Numbered from the stretch's first letter, positions 1 to 12,292 are shown. The stretch: 64,000 bases of DNA from Plasmodiophora brassicae (GCA_039704465.1 JASFAU010000011.1:1116001-1180000); one strand, 5' to 3'. Notes: generated by a model not told the origin, from the letters alone. Numbers and translations are program-made.

Positions 1-465
1 GCGTATACGTAGTACGTCTTACAGGTAGGTCAAGCTGGTCAGACTGCTAAACGCGTTATCTTGGATCGCAATAATACGGAACCCCGATATCGTCCTAGCC
101 ATCAGTACTTGTCATTTGAAAGCAACGGCGACACGACATAATGCATAGCGGTCGTACAGGGAGGTTACGGAGCTCCATTGAAAATTTAGCTGCTCCAGCC
201 AGCTTATGATTGGTTGCGGCGAATATGCAAACCACGAGTCGTCAATGCTGTTCGGCAGTGTTGATGTACGCGATATGGTCGATGGTGTCGCTACGCTGAA
301 CAAGGCGCATTGAGCGTTTGAACGTTTAATTCTGGGGGCGCCCATGTACGAGAGTTACATTTTAACCCCTGAACAGCTAACCGCTGAGCATAAATCGAAA
401 CTGCATGCGGTATCCCAGAATGCGGTACTCGCCAATGCTGCCACAGCGAGTGTCATAAGCGCCAT
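1..465 (-). CDS. Leucine-rich-repeat surface protein A (5' part, runs off the window start)
   Basis: First exons of an LRR protein paralogous to the gene at 600-2718. The start at 465 gives a hydrophobic signal peptide (MALMTLAVAALAS) followed by a Cys-containing segment like that of the paralog. Three introns can be placed at 358-296 (GTAACT..CAG), 157-95 (GTACGA..TAG) and from 22 onward (GTAAG), in the same positions as in the paralog; the last two are phase 2. The spliced product reads through an SIDDSWF motif (SIDSSWF in the paralog) into an LRR of the form ISGF-AIQDNAFSSLTSLTYL. An in-frame ATG at 516 is an alternative start. The 3' end lies outside the window. No function beyond a secreted or surface LRR protein can be given. 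Confidence 0.7.
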
Positions 466-599
466 CGACCAGTGCCAGATATTACGGTCGACAGATATTA
501 TTGTTCGCATGTTCATTGGGATTTGCAACGGAAAACTCGTAAGGGTACTTTACGTCAAGACCGTTATGCACAACGGTTCGCGTAGTGCGCCATTCAAGG

Positions 600-2718
600 T
601 CAAGGAAGGTTGCCGTAGTCGATACTGCCTATTGGCTGGCCCTGACGCTTCGGCTGACGGTTGCCAACGGGGGCCAGAAGGCGCGGGTCAATCTGCCTGT
701 TGGACGAGGTGGTTTGTCGCAATGTCGCCTCGGCGTCGTCGTTCATCGTCGGCATCGGCACCGTGTCGAGCGTGTTGTTGAGCGTCCTTTCGCCCATGGT
801 CGCTGCCGTGTTCGGAGAGGTTTCAGCCATCGTATCCACTGTCGAAGCCCCGTCATACAGCGTGTTGCCTGTGCGCGTATCGAGCTTGAAATCACGAAGC
901 CCTGCTGGAGCCGCATCGACTCTGGCCGGACCTTGCACGACGTTGTACGGTGCCCGGACGGGCGCTGGCGTCATCCTCGTTGTCATGTTACGACGTGCTG
1001 CTGAACGGCGCGACCGCTTCAACAGACATAGGATGATGAGGGTGGAGACAATCACAATAATCGTTCCCGCCAGGAACACCATCACCAGAGCGTTGTCTGT
1101 GTTGAGCAGCGCGTTGATCGTCGCCGCTATGGAGGCATTTGATGGGGGCTTGCTGACAATATGTTTGGTCGACACTCGACGCGTGGTTGCTGGAAGCCGG
1201 CTGGTACTCGTCGATGAACTGGTTGCATTGAGGAGGGGCCGAGAGTTTTGACTTTGAGCTGAGAACGTCGCGCGGCTACTCATGAAACCTCTAGGCAGGG
1301 GCGTTGGTGCAGGGGTTGTTAAAGGATCCGAATGGATGGTCGGCGGGGTGACGATGGCGTGAGACGTCGCAATAGGTGACGGCGCAGGTACAGACGTCGA
1401 TGTGGCAGATGATAACGATTGTGTCGGTGTTGGGGCGTTAGTCGTGAACCTGTGAACTGGGGCAGGGGTAGGGGTTCGGTTGGCGACACTACCTGGAGCG
1501 GAAGTTGGTGCAGGAGTTGGTGCCCGATTCGTTGCAGGGGTCGGTGCTGGAGTTGGTGCGGGCGTGGGTGCGGGAGTAGGTTTAGGAGTTGGTGCAATAG
1601 CCAGTGATTTAAACCGTATGGGTGTTGGAGCCAGTGGTCGAATGAAGATCGTTGTCGTCGTGCCACATGTGGGTTTGTTCCCAATCACGTAATTCGTTCT
1701 TGTGATTTGAGGCGGTGCCAATGGGACGCACGTTAGGGCTTCCATGCCATCTACCAGGTTCCTACAGGAATGGATAATCATGTTAGCCGATCCTGTTATT
1801 CCACGGGTGCAAACGTATGATCGGTATACAGGATACCAGTGTAAGACGCCAAAGGGTGGAATAACTGTCGCGGCAATGTTGCCATTTCATTGTTCGAGAT
1901 ATTCCTAACACAGGCGACATGATCAAAGGACGTCAAGGAGGTATGATTGGCCACAATACATACAGCGACAGCAGTGTAGAAGCCTGAGCGAACGAATCCG
2001 TAGAAAATGCAGTGATATGGTTCGAGGCGACGTTCCTACATAGGAGACCAAATGTCAGACATCTCGAGAAAACAATCCTAACGCGAACCTACAAGGTCTG
2101 CAGTTCAGACAGTGAGGCGAAGGTTGTCGCGTCGACAGACGTCATGCTATTGTTCTGCAAGAATAATGCTGTCAACTTGACGTTGAAATTCGCGTTGGCA
2201 GCTGAGACGTTTGACAACGCGTTGCTGCTCAGATCTCTGCATATGCGCATGAAATGAGTCTAGCGATGGAACGCCGATGCACAAATTGCATACAAATAGC
2301 GCAAGCTAGTGAGCCCTGCAAACGCTCCATCCATGATCCCTGTGATTGGAAAGCCCGATATTGTCCTACCAAGGATGCGTAAGGACCTGATTCACCAATG
2401 ATATGCGATAGTGCCGCCCATCGTACAGTCCTAGGACGGATTTCCAAAAGCTTAGCTGTGACGAGAACCATGAGCTGTCGATGGAGGTGCTGGGGATAGA
2501 TGATCCCAACTTGATCTTCGACGGTGTAATTGCTACCGTTGTTCTACACATAAAGTATCGGTTGATGTTCCATTTGGAAGATCGCGGGTCCAGCGCGGAC
2601 CAGGAGTCACGTACGATGGTTCGTTACAGCCAGACAGGAGGAGCGAACATAAATCGGATGTCCGGACTGCCGGGATGATTAGCAGACCAATCACCAGGAT
2701 GCCGACCCTAGCCGCCAT
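600..2718 (-). CDS. Leucine-rich-repeat single-pass membrane protein B
   Basis: Seven-exon model, 581 aa, with introns 2614-2544, 2426-2366, 2293-2237, 2092-2036, 1963-1905 and 1829-1762 (57-71 nt). Order: signal peptide (MAARVGILVIGLLIIPA), a Cys region, about five LRRs (for example LRYLDLSSNALSNVSAANA), a short C-terminal cap with Cys, a Pro/Thr stalk of PAPT-type repeats (about residues 225-330), one transmembrane helix (around ALVMVFLAGTIIVIVSTLII), an Arg-rich stop-transfer and a cytoplasmic tail of about 130 aa. This is a receptor-like layout without a kinase domain. All six introns are phase 2 and the LRR ones fall at the same point of successive repeats, so the LRR exons are 72, 144, 72 and 75 nt. 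Paralogous to the partial gene at 1-465, so a tandem family. Ligand and role are unknown. Confidence 0.75.
1476..1610 (-). repeat. Pro/Thr-coding minisatellite in the LRR gene
   Basis: Degenerate short repeats that read as alternating Pro-Thr-Pro-Ala on the minus strand and form the extracellular stalk of the LRR protein. Probably length-variable. Confidence 0.6.
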
Positions 2719-2766
2719 CGTGGCAGATATGGCCGAAGATATTATCGCACGTGCCTCCCGATTCAT

Positions 2767-3236
2767 GGTTAGATATGATGATGCAGGAACAGCTACTGGA
2801 TGATCAGGATAGTACAGGTAAACTGAGCAGAAAACAACTTCAGATTAAGCGCGATGAAACCGGACCTAGATGAACCATCCAGGTGGTGTTGGTGAACACG
2901 AACCTGATGAGGCCCTGGAATTCAGTACCAGCTTACGTCGGCAAGCACCACCTTGGCAGCAGCTGTGATGCGACGTCGCGTGCATAATCGAAGGAGCTGA
3001 CGATGGGTCGACTACATCTCAATCATCGCCTCCACCTTCATCCTTCGTCGCCTCCGTCCGCATCCGACACAGTACCCAGTGTAGCGAGGAGCGGTCATTA
3101 CCGATGTCTTTCGCATTGGATTTGTCGATTTCGGCAAGGGCATAACGTGACAGCACATACGGCCACGCTTGGCGGAACAACGTTTTCAGGATGTGTTGCT
3201 GCTGATTGCATTACCCCTGCAGGTTCCGCAAGTCCC
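2767..3236. other. Intergenic, no gene recognised
   Basis: Space between the start of the LRR gene and the tRNA pair. Short open frames are present but none shows a domain, signal peptide or sensible splice sites. Confidence 0.5.
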
Positions 3237-3308
3237 GGCCGTGTAGTGTAGGTGGCTATCACGACAGACTCTGAATCTGTAGACCAGGGTTCGACTCCCT
3301 GCGTGGCC
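3237..3308 (+). tRNA. tRNA-Gln (CTG anticodon)
   Basis: 72 nt, full cloverleaf. The 7-bp acceptor stem pairs GGCCGTG with CGTGGCC (two G-U type pairs). The anticodon loop CTCTGAA carries CTG, and the T arm has the B-box GGTTCGACTCC. A run of seven T follows at 3316-3322. No intron. Confidence 0.93.
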
Positions 3309-3315
3309 TTTAACC

Positions 3316-3322
3316 TTTTTTT
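3316..3322 (+). terminator. Pol III T-run after tRNA-Gln
   Basis: Seven consecutive T eight bases after the tRNA 3' end, the usual RNA polymerase III stop. Confidence 0.8.
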
Positions 3323-3466
3323 CTACGGTCAGCTGGTGACTCGTCGCAGGGCGGTGCCCCCGCCAACCTTGGAATGCGTAGGCCGTGGTCTGGAACGATG
3401 ATATTCTACTGGAAGCTTATCGTATTCTATAGAGGACAACGGTGCCGTGTCAGAGAGCAGATCCAT

Positions 3467-3551
3467 GCCTGCATGGCTCAGTTGGTAGTAGCGTAGGTCT
3501 CATATCCAATGAGTTATCCTGAGGTCGCAAGTTCGAGCCTTGCTGCAGGCA
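3467..3551 (+). tRNA. tRNA-Met (CAT anticodon) with an 11-nt intron
   Basis: The acceptor stem GCCTGCA pairs with TGCAGGC and is followed by discriminator A at 3551. The loop reads CTCATA, then an 11-nt insert (TCCAATGAGTT), then A and the 3' anticodon stem TCCTG, so the intron lies at the canonical 37/38 position. The stem TAGGT/TCCTG keeps the T-T closing mismatch often seen in elongator tRNA-Met. The B-box is GTTCGAGCC, and T6 follows at 3556-3561. The D arm carries one extra base, which weakens its fourth pair. Confidence 0.88.
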
Positions 3552-3555
3552 TTTC

Positions 3556-3561
3556 TTTTTT
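3556..3561 (+). terminator. Pol III T-run after tRNA-Met
   Basis: Six T shortly after the tRNA 3' end. Confidence 0.75.
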
Positions 3562-3606
3562 GTCTTCAGTCGAAGACGTGGTAGTTGATAGGTACACAAT
3601 TCCGTT

Positions 3607-6600
3607 TTACGAGATCGGTGGTTGCCTGATAATAGGCAGTGGACTTGGCCTCACCGACGATCCGTGTGCATGAGGACGTTTCGAGGCCGCCTGTGGTGGC
3701 CCCGGCACTGGAATTGCTTTTCTTCTAGTCGGTACGATGGGTGCCCGGTTCGGCGATCGCGATGGCGCGACTGGTTGTGGTTGTTGCACCTTGACCGTTG
3801 GTTTAGTGCGCTGCATGGAGACCATGGTCGCTTGACATCGGCTGCTTGCATCGAACGTGCAAATGATGCGGATGCAGACCGTCAGCTGCTCCGACTGTCC
3901 ACCGTGTTGCGGCTGAGCCAGAGGTTGCTGCGGGTCAGGCAAGCGTGCATGGCACGTCGCACACAGCGACAATCGCCCCGGGTCCTGCTGGCGGCGCTGA
4001 CTATGGCCACAGAACACGCATACGACATCCATGTCACCGGGACATCCTTCCAGCTGCCTGGCATGACAATTTGAACTCAGCAGGACACACATAAAGGAAT
4101 ACTGTATGTTCCGACCTTGGCTGCGACATGTGGAACGTGTACTTTCCGGATGCCGGGTACACGTTCCCAATTGGGATTGTGTCCCCTGGCCCTGTCGAGA
4201 TGTGCGCGTCGCTATCAAACACAACCGCACCCGTCACGTTGGACTCCGGCCGCGCCGACATCTCCGAATCAAACAGCAACCTCCCTAACGCGACACGCCA
4301 TTCAGCATTCCAAGTACGCAGGCAAAACGGTTGACACGTACCCTTCCCGGCGATAGTATCCAGGACCAACACCTCATTCGACCGGGTCGAGAACGTCACC
4401 GACATGCCTGGCGTCAGCAGACACCGCTCATGGAGCTCGAACTGGGCCGGCGAACCTGCTGCCGGATCCGGTGCATCTGTCAGAACAGCTTCCATCAGTC
4501 TGCTTTGGTCGTTCTCCTTCACACGAAGGGCCGGCGTACTGTCGGTGTGCGTCTTCTCGTTAGCGGCTGGTTTCACGGATGGGATCCCATTCGGGAACAT
4601 CTGCTGTTCGACGTTGTAGAATCGGGCCTCCTGGCGTAACGCTTCGAGGTCGACGGCAGCGCTGGCGGGCAGGCCGATCGGCTTCCCGGTGCGGAACAGG
4701 TCGACGATCAACGGGAAGTACGTCGGCGACCGGTCGATGTACAACGGGGACGCCGACCTGCCGATCTTGGCGAGAAGCGAATCCGGATACCGCATCAACG
4801 TGGAGCGAAGCACCTCGAATCGTTGCCCACCGATGTTTAACGGAATCAAGGAACGCGGCCCTAGACGCGGGCGTTACCCGAGGCGGTGAGCACTGATATC
4901 AGGCACAGACGTACCCATGCGCTGGTTGGGAACGCCGCTGCCGTCAAGCGCGAACACAGATCGGGAAACGTCGTCGCGCAACGCGTCATCGTTCTGAACC
5001 GATTCGACTCAGCGCGAGTGCGCATCCGTATTGGACCATGCGAGTTACGTACGACGATGACGGATGGGGCAGGGCGGTTCCGCGTTCTCGACAGGGATTG
5101 CATGAAGGTGTCCACGGTCAGGTCCAGGTCTGCAAAGTCCTGCCGGGGTCCGGTTAGACGCGCAACCGTCATACGCTCGCAACGGTTACCATTGACGTCG
5201 ATGTCGTCGTCGAACACGGCTTGATTCTGGTCGTAACCACAGCCGGCTTCGTCAGCTCGCCGCCTAGGCCCATTCATGAACGTCGCATTGACCACAGCTG
5301 GCGTCAACACAATGCCCACGTACCAGATGAATCGGTCTGAACCGACTTGTGGGCGGTGACGCGTGCCTCCACCTGCGTGTTGGAATCGATCCGGACGGGA
5401 GGCGGGTCGGTCTGGAGCTCGATGGAGTACGCTGCCGGGCCTGGAACAGGATCCGCGGACGCGTCGCTGACAGTCGGGACGGCCTGCACCGAGGAATTCT
5501 CGGTGACGATCGGCGCTGGGCAGGCGGGGCATCGTGCCGCGTAACAGCACGTGATCGGCGCCGCATCGGTCTCCGCATCCCTCTTGTCCACAACGGGGTG
5601 TTCACGCCCATCTGGTTCCACTGGCTCGCCTTCGACGTCACTCTGGCGTCGTTCGTCACGAGGTTCACCGCGATCGAGACGGGAAGGTGCCGGTCCCGTC
5701 CCGAGCTGATCCCGGTCACTCGGGCCCTGCGTTTCCCTGCACGCTGGTGCAGGTGCCCGTTTCCGAATGAGGACAACGCGTCGTCGTGGCGCCCGGTGCG
5801 GCGTCGTCGCAGGGAGAGGCCGCTCGGGACCGATCGATGTAGCGGGTGCCGACGGGGACGGGGCGACCGACGGGGATGGATCCGTCAGGGAATCATCCGA
5901 CAGCGCCCCCGACGCAGGTTCCAGGCGCAAGCGTCGTCGTCGATCGACTCGATACTGTTCCAGTGCCGCGATTCGGGTCGGACTGACCGACGGGTCGTTC
6001 CACGTACCGGAGCGCGACGGCGCAACCTGAGTTGATGAAGGAGACATACCCAGCTCGACGGCGTCGCATGGGCCATCTAGTGGAGGTTCCTCGTCGAGGC
6101 GGTCAACGCTCTGGGCACGGTCGATCGAAGCGTCCACGAGCGCCGGACGATCACCAAGTCTGCCGCCGCCGTCCATGGTGAAGTCGGCGGCGATGGCGGA
6201 CGCCCGGTGGCTGTTCCCAGCCCCACTATCCGCCGGGCCGAACGCTGCGTCTCCGCGACGAATATTCTCTGGGCTGCATGCAGCGTCTGGACGAGGTGCA
6301 CCATCACCGCGGCCGGTTGGCGGATCGAGCGTTTCGTGAAATTCCGCACCGATGACCGACACGGCGCTGCTGGCGCCCGTCGAGGAGACTGCGACTGGCG
6401 GAACGCCGGGGCTGCATCGATCGTCGGAAACTGCGCCCGTGTTGGATGCGCACCCAGGTGGCGACGGTTCGCAATGGAGCGGCGGGGTACAAGGCGCTGC
6501 GGATGGGGTCTCGACAGCCGCGGGAACAACGACGGCGTTACTGCTGTGTTCGAACCCAGTGCCGCTGTCCGGTAGAACGCAGACGCCAGGTGTCGGCTCT

Positions 6601-8882
6601 GGGAGGTCAGGCAGCCGCTCGTGGGAAACTGCGCCCGTGTTGGATGCGCACCCAGGTGACGACGGTTCGCAATGAGGCGGCGGGGCACAAGGCGCTGCGG
6701 ATGGGGTTTCGACCACCGTGGGAACAACATCGGCGTCACTGCTGCGTTCGAACCCAGGGTCGCTGTCCGGTAGAACGCAGACGTCAGGTGTCGGCTCTGG
6801 CAGGTCAGGCCAGGCTGCAGGACTGCAATGCGGAGTGTGCGGCGACGAAGGAGCCGAGTCGTTAGGCGGTGAACGCGACCTGCGCTCGATGGTGCTGTGC
6901 GAAACTGCGGGACTGCATCCTCCGGCACTGCCGCGTTTGTCAGCAGGCGCGACGTCGCCTTCCACGTCCTCATCGGCGCTGTCGTCAGGCGGGTCGCTCG
7001 CAAAGGTCGCCTGCTCGGCGGGCCGGTCTTGGTTCAACCCGGGCATGGCGTCGCGTTCGTCAGCCACTGAAATCGCCGCCGACGTTACGCCGTCTTCATC
7101 TTCGCCGTCGCTCAGGGATTGTCCAAACTCAGGTTCACCATGTGGTGCATTCCAGGTGTCCGATGCGGATGATGAAGTGTCATCTTGCGCGAACTCACCC
7201 GGACTGCTCAGACAAGGGTCGTCGTCGCTGTGGTTGGATGCTCCCTCAACGTCACATTGATCCTCAAGCGGTCCCTGTTCGGCAGTCATAAAAGTGTCAT
7301 CGTCCGTCAATGAATGTTCGGAAATGGCGGCAGACGGCGGACGCGATAGTGTCGACCAAGCGGTCGGGCCCCGTTCGACATTCGTGACAATATCGGTAGG
7401 GCTGGCGCGACGCTCAACGAACTCCTCGAACCGTTTCAGGACAGAGCTGAAGATCGCCGACGGTGATGCAGGACGCTGCGCCTCACCCTGGACAGCCTCT
7501 AGCAGAGTCGTAGCTGCGGGTTCCACACGTTCGTCGTCGTGGCCAGCAGGTGATGATGTCGAAAGGTGATGTCCTCCAGGGTCGGCTTGGATACGTGCTG
7601 ACAGGGAGTGGTGAGTTGTAGATAGATCAGCGGGGGTGGCGTCGTCCTGCCGGTCGACGGCGTCGCCAATCTCGGCACGAATCCGATTCAGAATGCCGTC
7701 GTTCGTATCAAACGCGCCGCCCTCCCCAGCAGTGTAATTTTCGACGTCACCCGGAGCTGTCCCGTCTTCCATGTCGTTCACGTCCACCGGTAAGGGGCTG
7801 GGATCAGGCGGCAACATTGCGGGAGAAGTGTCGCCTTCCATGGCCCCGGTGGCCGGCTCGACCTGGATGGGGGCCGACGCGACCACGACGTCGTCGAGAT
7901 CATGCGACAAAGAAGTACCGACGGGATGTTCAGGATCGGAGAGCGAATCACAATCAGTGGGCTGGCTCACGTTCGTGTCTGAACACGGGACGGCCAGCAC
8001 TTCCGGATCGGGCAACGCTCCAGCAACCTTCTCGATAACAGCCGCAAGGAAGCAGGACTCTGAAGCAGACCCATCGTCTCCGTCATCATGCAGATGAGCA
8101 GACGGAGAGGAACACGAATTGGAGGCAGGCGGTGAAGGCGAACGAGACGTCGCCTCACGTTCCGGCGACTCGTGTGGGGATTGCGCTAACACTGTCGAGG
8201 TCGAGTGCGACGCGCCCTTGTCATCATCTTCAATGGAACGAGGAGGAGACAAATCGTTGAGAAAATTATCACCCTGGAGAATGGGCACTGGAGGCGATGG
8301 CGCCAGACGGGCGTCATCCAGGCCGTCCATGGTTGTTTCCGGTAAAGTCGGTGCAGTGATGCCTTCCGCCATGGCACGATCTAGTTGCTTTCTGGGGCTC
8401 CCTGGAGACTCGGCGACAGGCGATGGCAATGGAGGTGGTGATGGCGAACCCTCAACGAGCGCACTGGTCGTTCGTTCGGAAACGGATCGGTGGGTCCCTG
8501 GGGAATCAGTTCCCGGGTTGCTGTCGCTGTCGACGCGCTGCGCAATGACGGCCTGGACCTTGGACTCCTGCTCCTTCATGCGACGGTGGAGGCCGTCCAG
8601 AGAGGAGCGGATCTGCTCGGCGCCCTGCGCGGCCAAGAACCGGTGCAGAGCCGACCCGGTTCTCTTGGGCGACGCCGTCACCGGCGGCGAACCTTCAGTC
8701 GACTTTGGGGTGGACGCACGCGCCCGGACCGCTTTCGCAGACGCCTTCCTCGACGCCGGCGGCGCAGGTTTCGGGACGTTCAGTTCGAGGTGCTGCATGC
8801 GCACGTCGAGCAGGCGTCGACCACGGGGACCGGATCGGCGCGGCCGACCCGAACTCCATCCCGGCTCCGGTAGGCGGCTCAT
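3607..8882 (-). CDS. Large Ser/Pro-rich protein with C-terminal BTB/T1 (KCTD-type) domain
   Basis: Six-exon model, 1664 aa, introns 5323-5264, 5189-5140, 5052-4994, 4914-4861 and 4115-4058 (50-60 nt; three donors GTACGT). All phases agree and the exon sum is divisible by three. Residues 1-1180 are low-complexity Ser/Pro/Asp/Glu sequence with a short amphipathic segment near residues 75-115 and a tandem 66-aa repeat. The BTB/T1 domain spans about 1270-1360 (IPLNIGGQRFEVL, then STLMRYPDSLLAKI, then YFPLIVDLFRTGKPI), as in KCTD proteins that form oligomers and often act as cullin-3 adaptors. A beta-rich domain and a C-x2-C...C-x2-C pair (CVFC, CATC) follow. The BTB part has no convincing ATG of its own except at 5172, so it could instead be a separate gene from there; the intact splicing makes one gene more likely. 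The start at 8882 is the first true ATG. Confidence 0.7.
6426..6811 (-). repeat. Tandem 198-bp coding duplication in the Ser/Pro-rich protein
   Basis: Two adjacent copies offset by exactly 198 nt (66 codons); both encode the LPEPTP-VCVLPDS and CASNTGAVS motifs. Divergence is low, so the duplication looks fairly young. Confidence 0.85.
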
Positions 8883-9055
8883 CAACGTCGTCGCATGACC
8901 GCCCGATGACGAACCAGCGCCGGGCACTGACGGGCAGCTTCGACTTGCGACAGGGACTGACGCCGGTCACGACGACTGCTACAGTGGCGCGCGCAGTTGC
9001 GTGTATTTAGGAATATCAGGTAGGATAATAATAAGTTGTCTACGCGGGGCTGGCG

Positions 9056-11852
9056 TTACGGAACGCTGCTGACAAACATTTCGTGGAGCTTCTTGGCCTT
9101 GTCGGCGGACAGGGCCAAGATCTCGTCAGCCCAGACCTGCTTGTCGAGGCAGGCCTCAAGCGCGTGGAGCAGTTGACGATTCGCGCGGTACACGTCGCCC
9201 TTCCGCTCGTCGAGCAGCGCAATCGCCAGCGGTAGCGCGTGCTTTCGTACCGCGGCCTTGTTGACGACAAGGTCGACGAGGACGGCGAGCTTGGCGACAG
9301 CGGCGGCTTTCACACGAATGTTCCCGAACGACGCCAGGCGCGCGAGCTGCGCCAGCAGTTCAGGCCCGTGCGACCGGTGCATCAGCGTGTCGACGACGGA
9401 GCTCGCCAGGTTCCGCACGTTCGCATGCGACGATGCCATGCAAGCGCACAGCGACGGCAGCGTCTCGGTTAACGCCGCCGCGGACATGGGCCCGGGTAGG
9501 CCCTCGACCATGCAGTTGAACGCGTCCAGGGCGCACATCGTCACCTTGCTGTTCGCATCGCTCAGGCGCGGCCCGATCCGATCCGTCAGCAGCAGGACGT
9601 CGCCGCTCGTCAGCAGCGACACGCTGCGAATCGCCAGCAGGACCCCGTCCAGCCCCTGCAGCCGGCGACGCCATTCGCTGGACGCCAGGTTCGCGTCCAC
9701 CGTCGGGCCCAGCACGATCGCCACCGGCTGCTCACCGCCCTGCTCCTCCCCGTACGACGTCCACGTACCCACGCGCTAGGCGACACGTCAGTGGCCCGCT
9801 CGACATAAATAGACGCGGGAAACGTGGCAAAAATAGCACCGCAGTGGCGGGAAAAAGGAACAGTTTGCGTGGCAGTGCCCGAGGAACAGTGTGTGGGGCG
9901 TAACATAGAACGAACGGAAGCGGTGCACAGCGTACCTGCGGTGTCAGGTCCCATTGCGGTTTTGAGTGGGTCGCCGACGGGGACGCCTTGGCGAGGACGT
10001 TGCGGACGAGGTCGGCCTGGCGCGCCGTGAGGACGACGGCGGCGGTGTCGCAGAGGGCGGCGGGCGTCAGTCGCGACGCGATCGCGCAGACGAGCGATTT
10101 GGCGACCTGGCGGACGTCGCTGGCGCCCTCCTCGAGGAACGCGCACGCGAGCTTCAGGAGGCGCGGCGTGGATCCGGACGGGCACCCGCGCCGGTTGACG
10201 CATCGCAGGAGGCAGGCGGCGATGTGCGCTTTCTCGCCCTGGGTCCGCCCGCGAACGTCCAGCAGCGCCTGCGTGGAATGCTTCAGGCTCGCGATGGCGT
10301 CCAGTGCCTTCTGCGCTTCGACGGCGAGGAACTCGTTCGAGTCGGTGGCCCGTCGTAGAAGTTCAGGTATGATCGACAGCAGCGCGGGCCGGTCGAATGA
10401 CGACCCGCAGCAGGACACGAGGTCGGTCATGGCCAGCAGCGCGTTCCGGGCCAGCGACGACCGCAGCGACGCAATCGACGACAGGATCGCGCCCGTCATC
10501 GTCGACGTGATGTACGGGTGCAGCTGATCGTGGTGGTGGACGGCGAGGCGGCGCAGCGTGCCGAGCGCCGTGAACTTCGTCTCCCAGGCGGTCGACTGCA
10601 GGTCGGCGACGACCCGGGCGCACTCGGCGTCGATGTCGTGCGACACCATGGCCATGACCTCGCTCGTCTCCGTGTACCTGTCGCGGCACAGCACGCCTTC
10701 CATGCGTCGCCCCATGCCCGTGCTTCGGCGTGGCTGACGTCGCGACGGCGCCTTCCAGCACTCGCCCGCCGGCGTGGTCTGCATCAGGGTATGCACTGCG
10801 TTGCCCAGGATCGGCCCCGCCGACGCCGGTAGCGGATTCGTCGTGATGCCCACGTCCACCGAGAACGCTTCCTGCGACGGCGACCGTTGCACCTGGGCCG
10901 AGAACGCTCGACGCCCTTTGGCCTTCAGCGCCCGCAATTTGGAGGCGATGTGCATCGGGTCGTTCGGCTGCAACAGCGTCGAGGCGGATGTCGGTTCCTC
11001 CTTGACGTCATCGCGGTCTGGCAACGATACCGCTGCATCATTCGGGTTCCTCTCGTCTGCCGTTGGCGACGTCATGTTCGCCTTGGGCAGGGCGGAATGA
11101 ATGGGGCGCGCCGTCTGGGACGACCGGCGGGTCGCTGTCGCAAGCCCTGGCGCACGCGTTGCGGCGCCCGGAAGGCTTTCGGGTACGTTGCCGTCCCGGT
11201 GCTGAGCATTGCTTGTTAGCGGACCTGCGACATGGTTGTGGACCGTGTTCAGCGACGCCAGCGCCGTCTACGACAAACGCGACACGATCAGAACGAGGAG
11301 CGGTCAGCGTCGGCCTGCAACGCAGCCGCGTACCTGTCGAACGTGGGCGTCGGTGTCGTTGTCAGCAAGGCGTCGGATCTCGGGGAAGAGCGCCGTCGAC
11401 TTCAGGACGTTGCGGGTGAACAGGAAGGCGAACGCCGAGAGCGCCTCGCAGCGCACGTTGGCGTCACAGTTGCGGAACCCGCATACGTCGAGCGCATCGA
11501 CGACAATGTCGGGGCTGGTTTCCGCCAGGACCGACAGCGTCCTCAACGTCCGGTCCGACACGACCGACTTCGGGTGCGCCAGCGCATCGATCAGGTGCGG
11601 GGCGAGCTTCGGCAGCGACAGCGGTGCCAGGACCGGTGCGAGGTTGGCGATCAGCTGGAGCGCGTGCAGGATGACGGTCGCGTTCGGGTCCGTCAGGCAC
11701 GGCGCTAGGGCCGGCGCGATCCCCGATACGTTGGTCAGCGCGCTCGACGGCAGCTGTCGCAGGCGGTTCAACGCGTCACAGCGTAACGTTGGGGAATGCA
11801 GGTGCTGGATCAGGTCGTCGGCCGCGGCGACGCCATCGGCGCCGACCAACAT
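9056..11852 (-). CDS. TOG-array protein, TOGARAM/crescerin-like
   Basis: Three exons, 856 aa, introns 11333-11268 (66 nt, GTACGC..TAG) and 9935-9776 (160 nt, GTACGC..TAG). HEAT-type helical repeats form about three TOG domains (residues roughly 1-200, 380-610 and 630-850) joined by a basic linker. The middle domain has the crescerin-style run of LRSSLARNALLAMTDL, a helix with DSNEFLAVEAQKAL, then an FLEEGASDVRQVAKSL helix. In that family TOG domains bind tubulin and regulate ciliary microtubule length; a flagellated zoospore stage would explain the gene. CLASP or XMAP215 relatives are the alternative. The first intron restores a HEAT helix (HVRQ joined to TALASL). The start at 11852 is the first ATG; further 5' exons cannot be excluded. 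Confidence 0.8.
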
Positions 11853-12292
11853 CGACCCCTGGGCACGCCGACCGTCCAAACGTTAGATTATGTCACACGC
11901 CCAGGGATCGAGATCGAGTCGTGTACCTACGACGACTGGTCCTCAGGAGCGACGCTAACGGACGCGGCTCGAGCCCGCCCTCATCTATGCATTAGTGGAC
12001 GATGTCTCAGAGACTGGAACGCGTATTCCGCCGACTGTCGTCACTCGTCCACGATTGACGGTTTGTGCCAAGGCTATGGAGGTAGGAGGCACTCGTTTGC
12101 GACCACCGTGTGTATGAAATGCCTGCGACGACGTCATCAAAGTTGAACGCATGAGACTGCTGATCGGCAATTGAACCGAGTCGAGCAGAACCGGCCACGT
12201 TCTGTCGGTTGTCGTCGCTGCTCGTACTCTATTTGCTGTTGTTGCCTACCCAGACGCACCAGAAACCGGTCGTGGAGGCGTCAAACACTCGA
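11853..12292. other. Intergenic, no gene recognised
   Basis: 440 bp between the TOG gene start and the CIAO1 stop. It holds the likely promoter of the TOG gene. No domain seen in any frame. Confidence 0.4.

Noticed and set aside
4865..5100. SUMO-like (Rad60 SLD) domain at the end of the Ser/Pro-rich protein
   Set aside because: First impression from unspliced frames; two ordinary introns (5052-4994 and 4914-4861) explain the frames and lead into the BTB domain instead.
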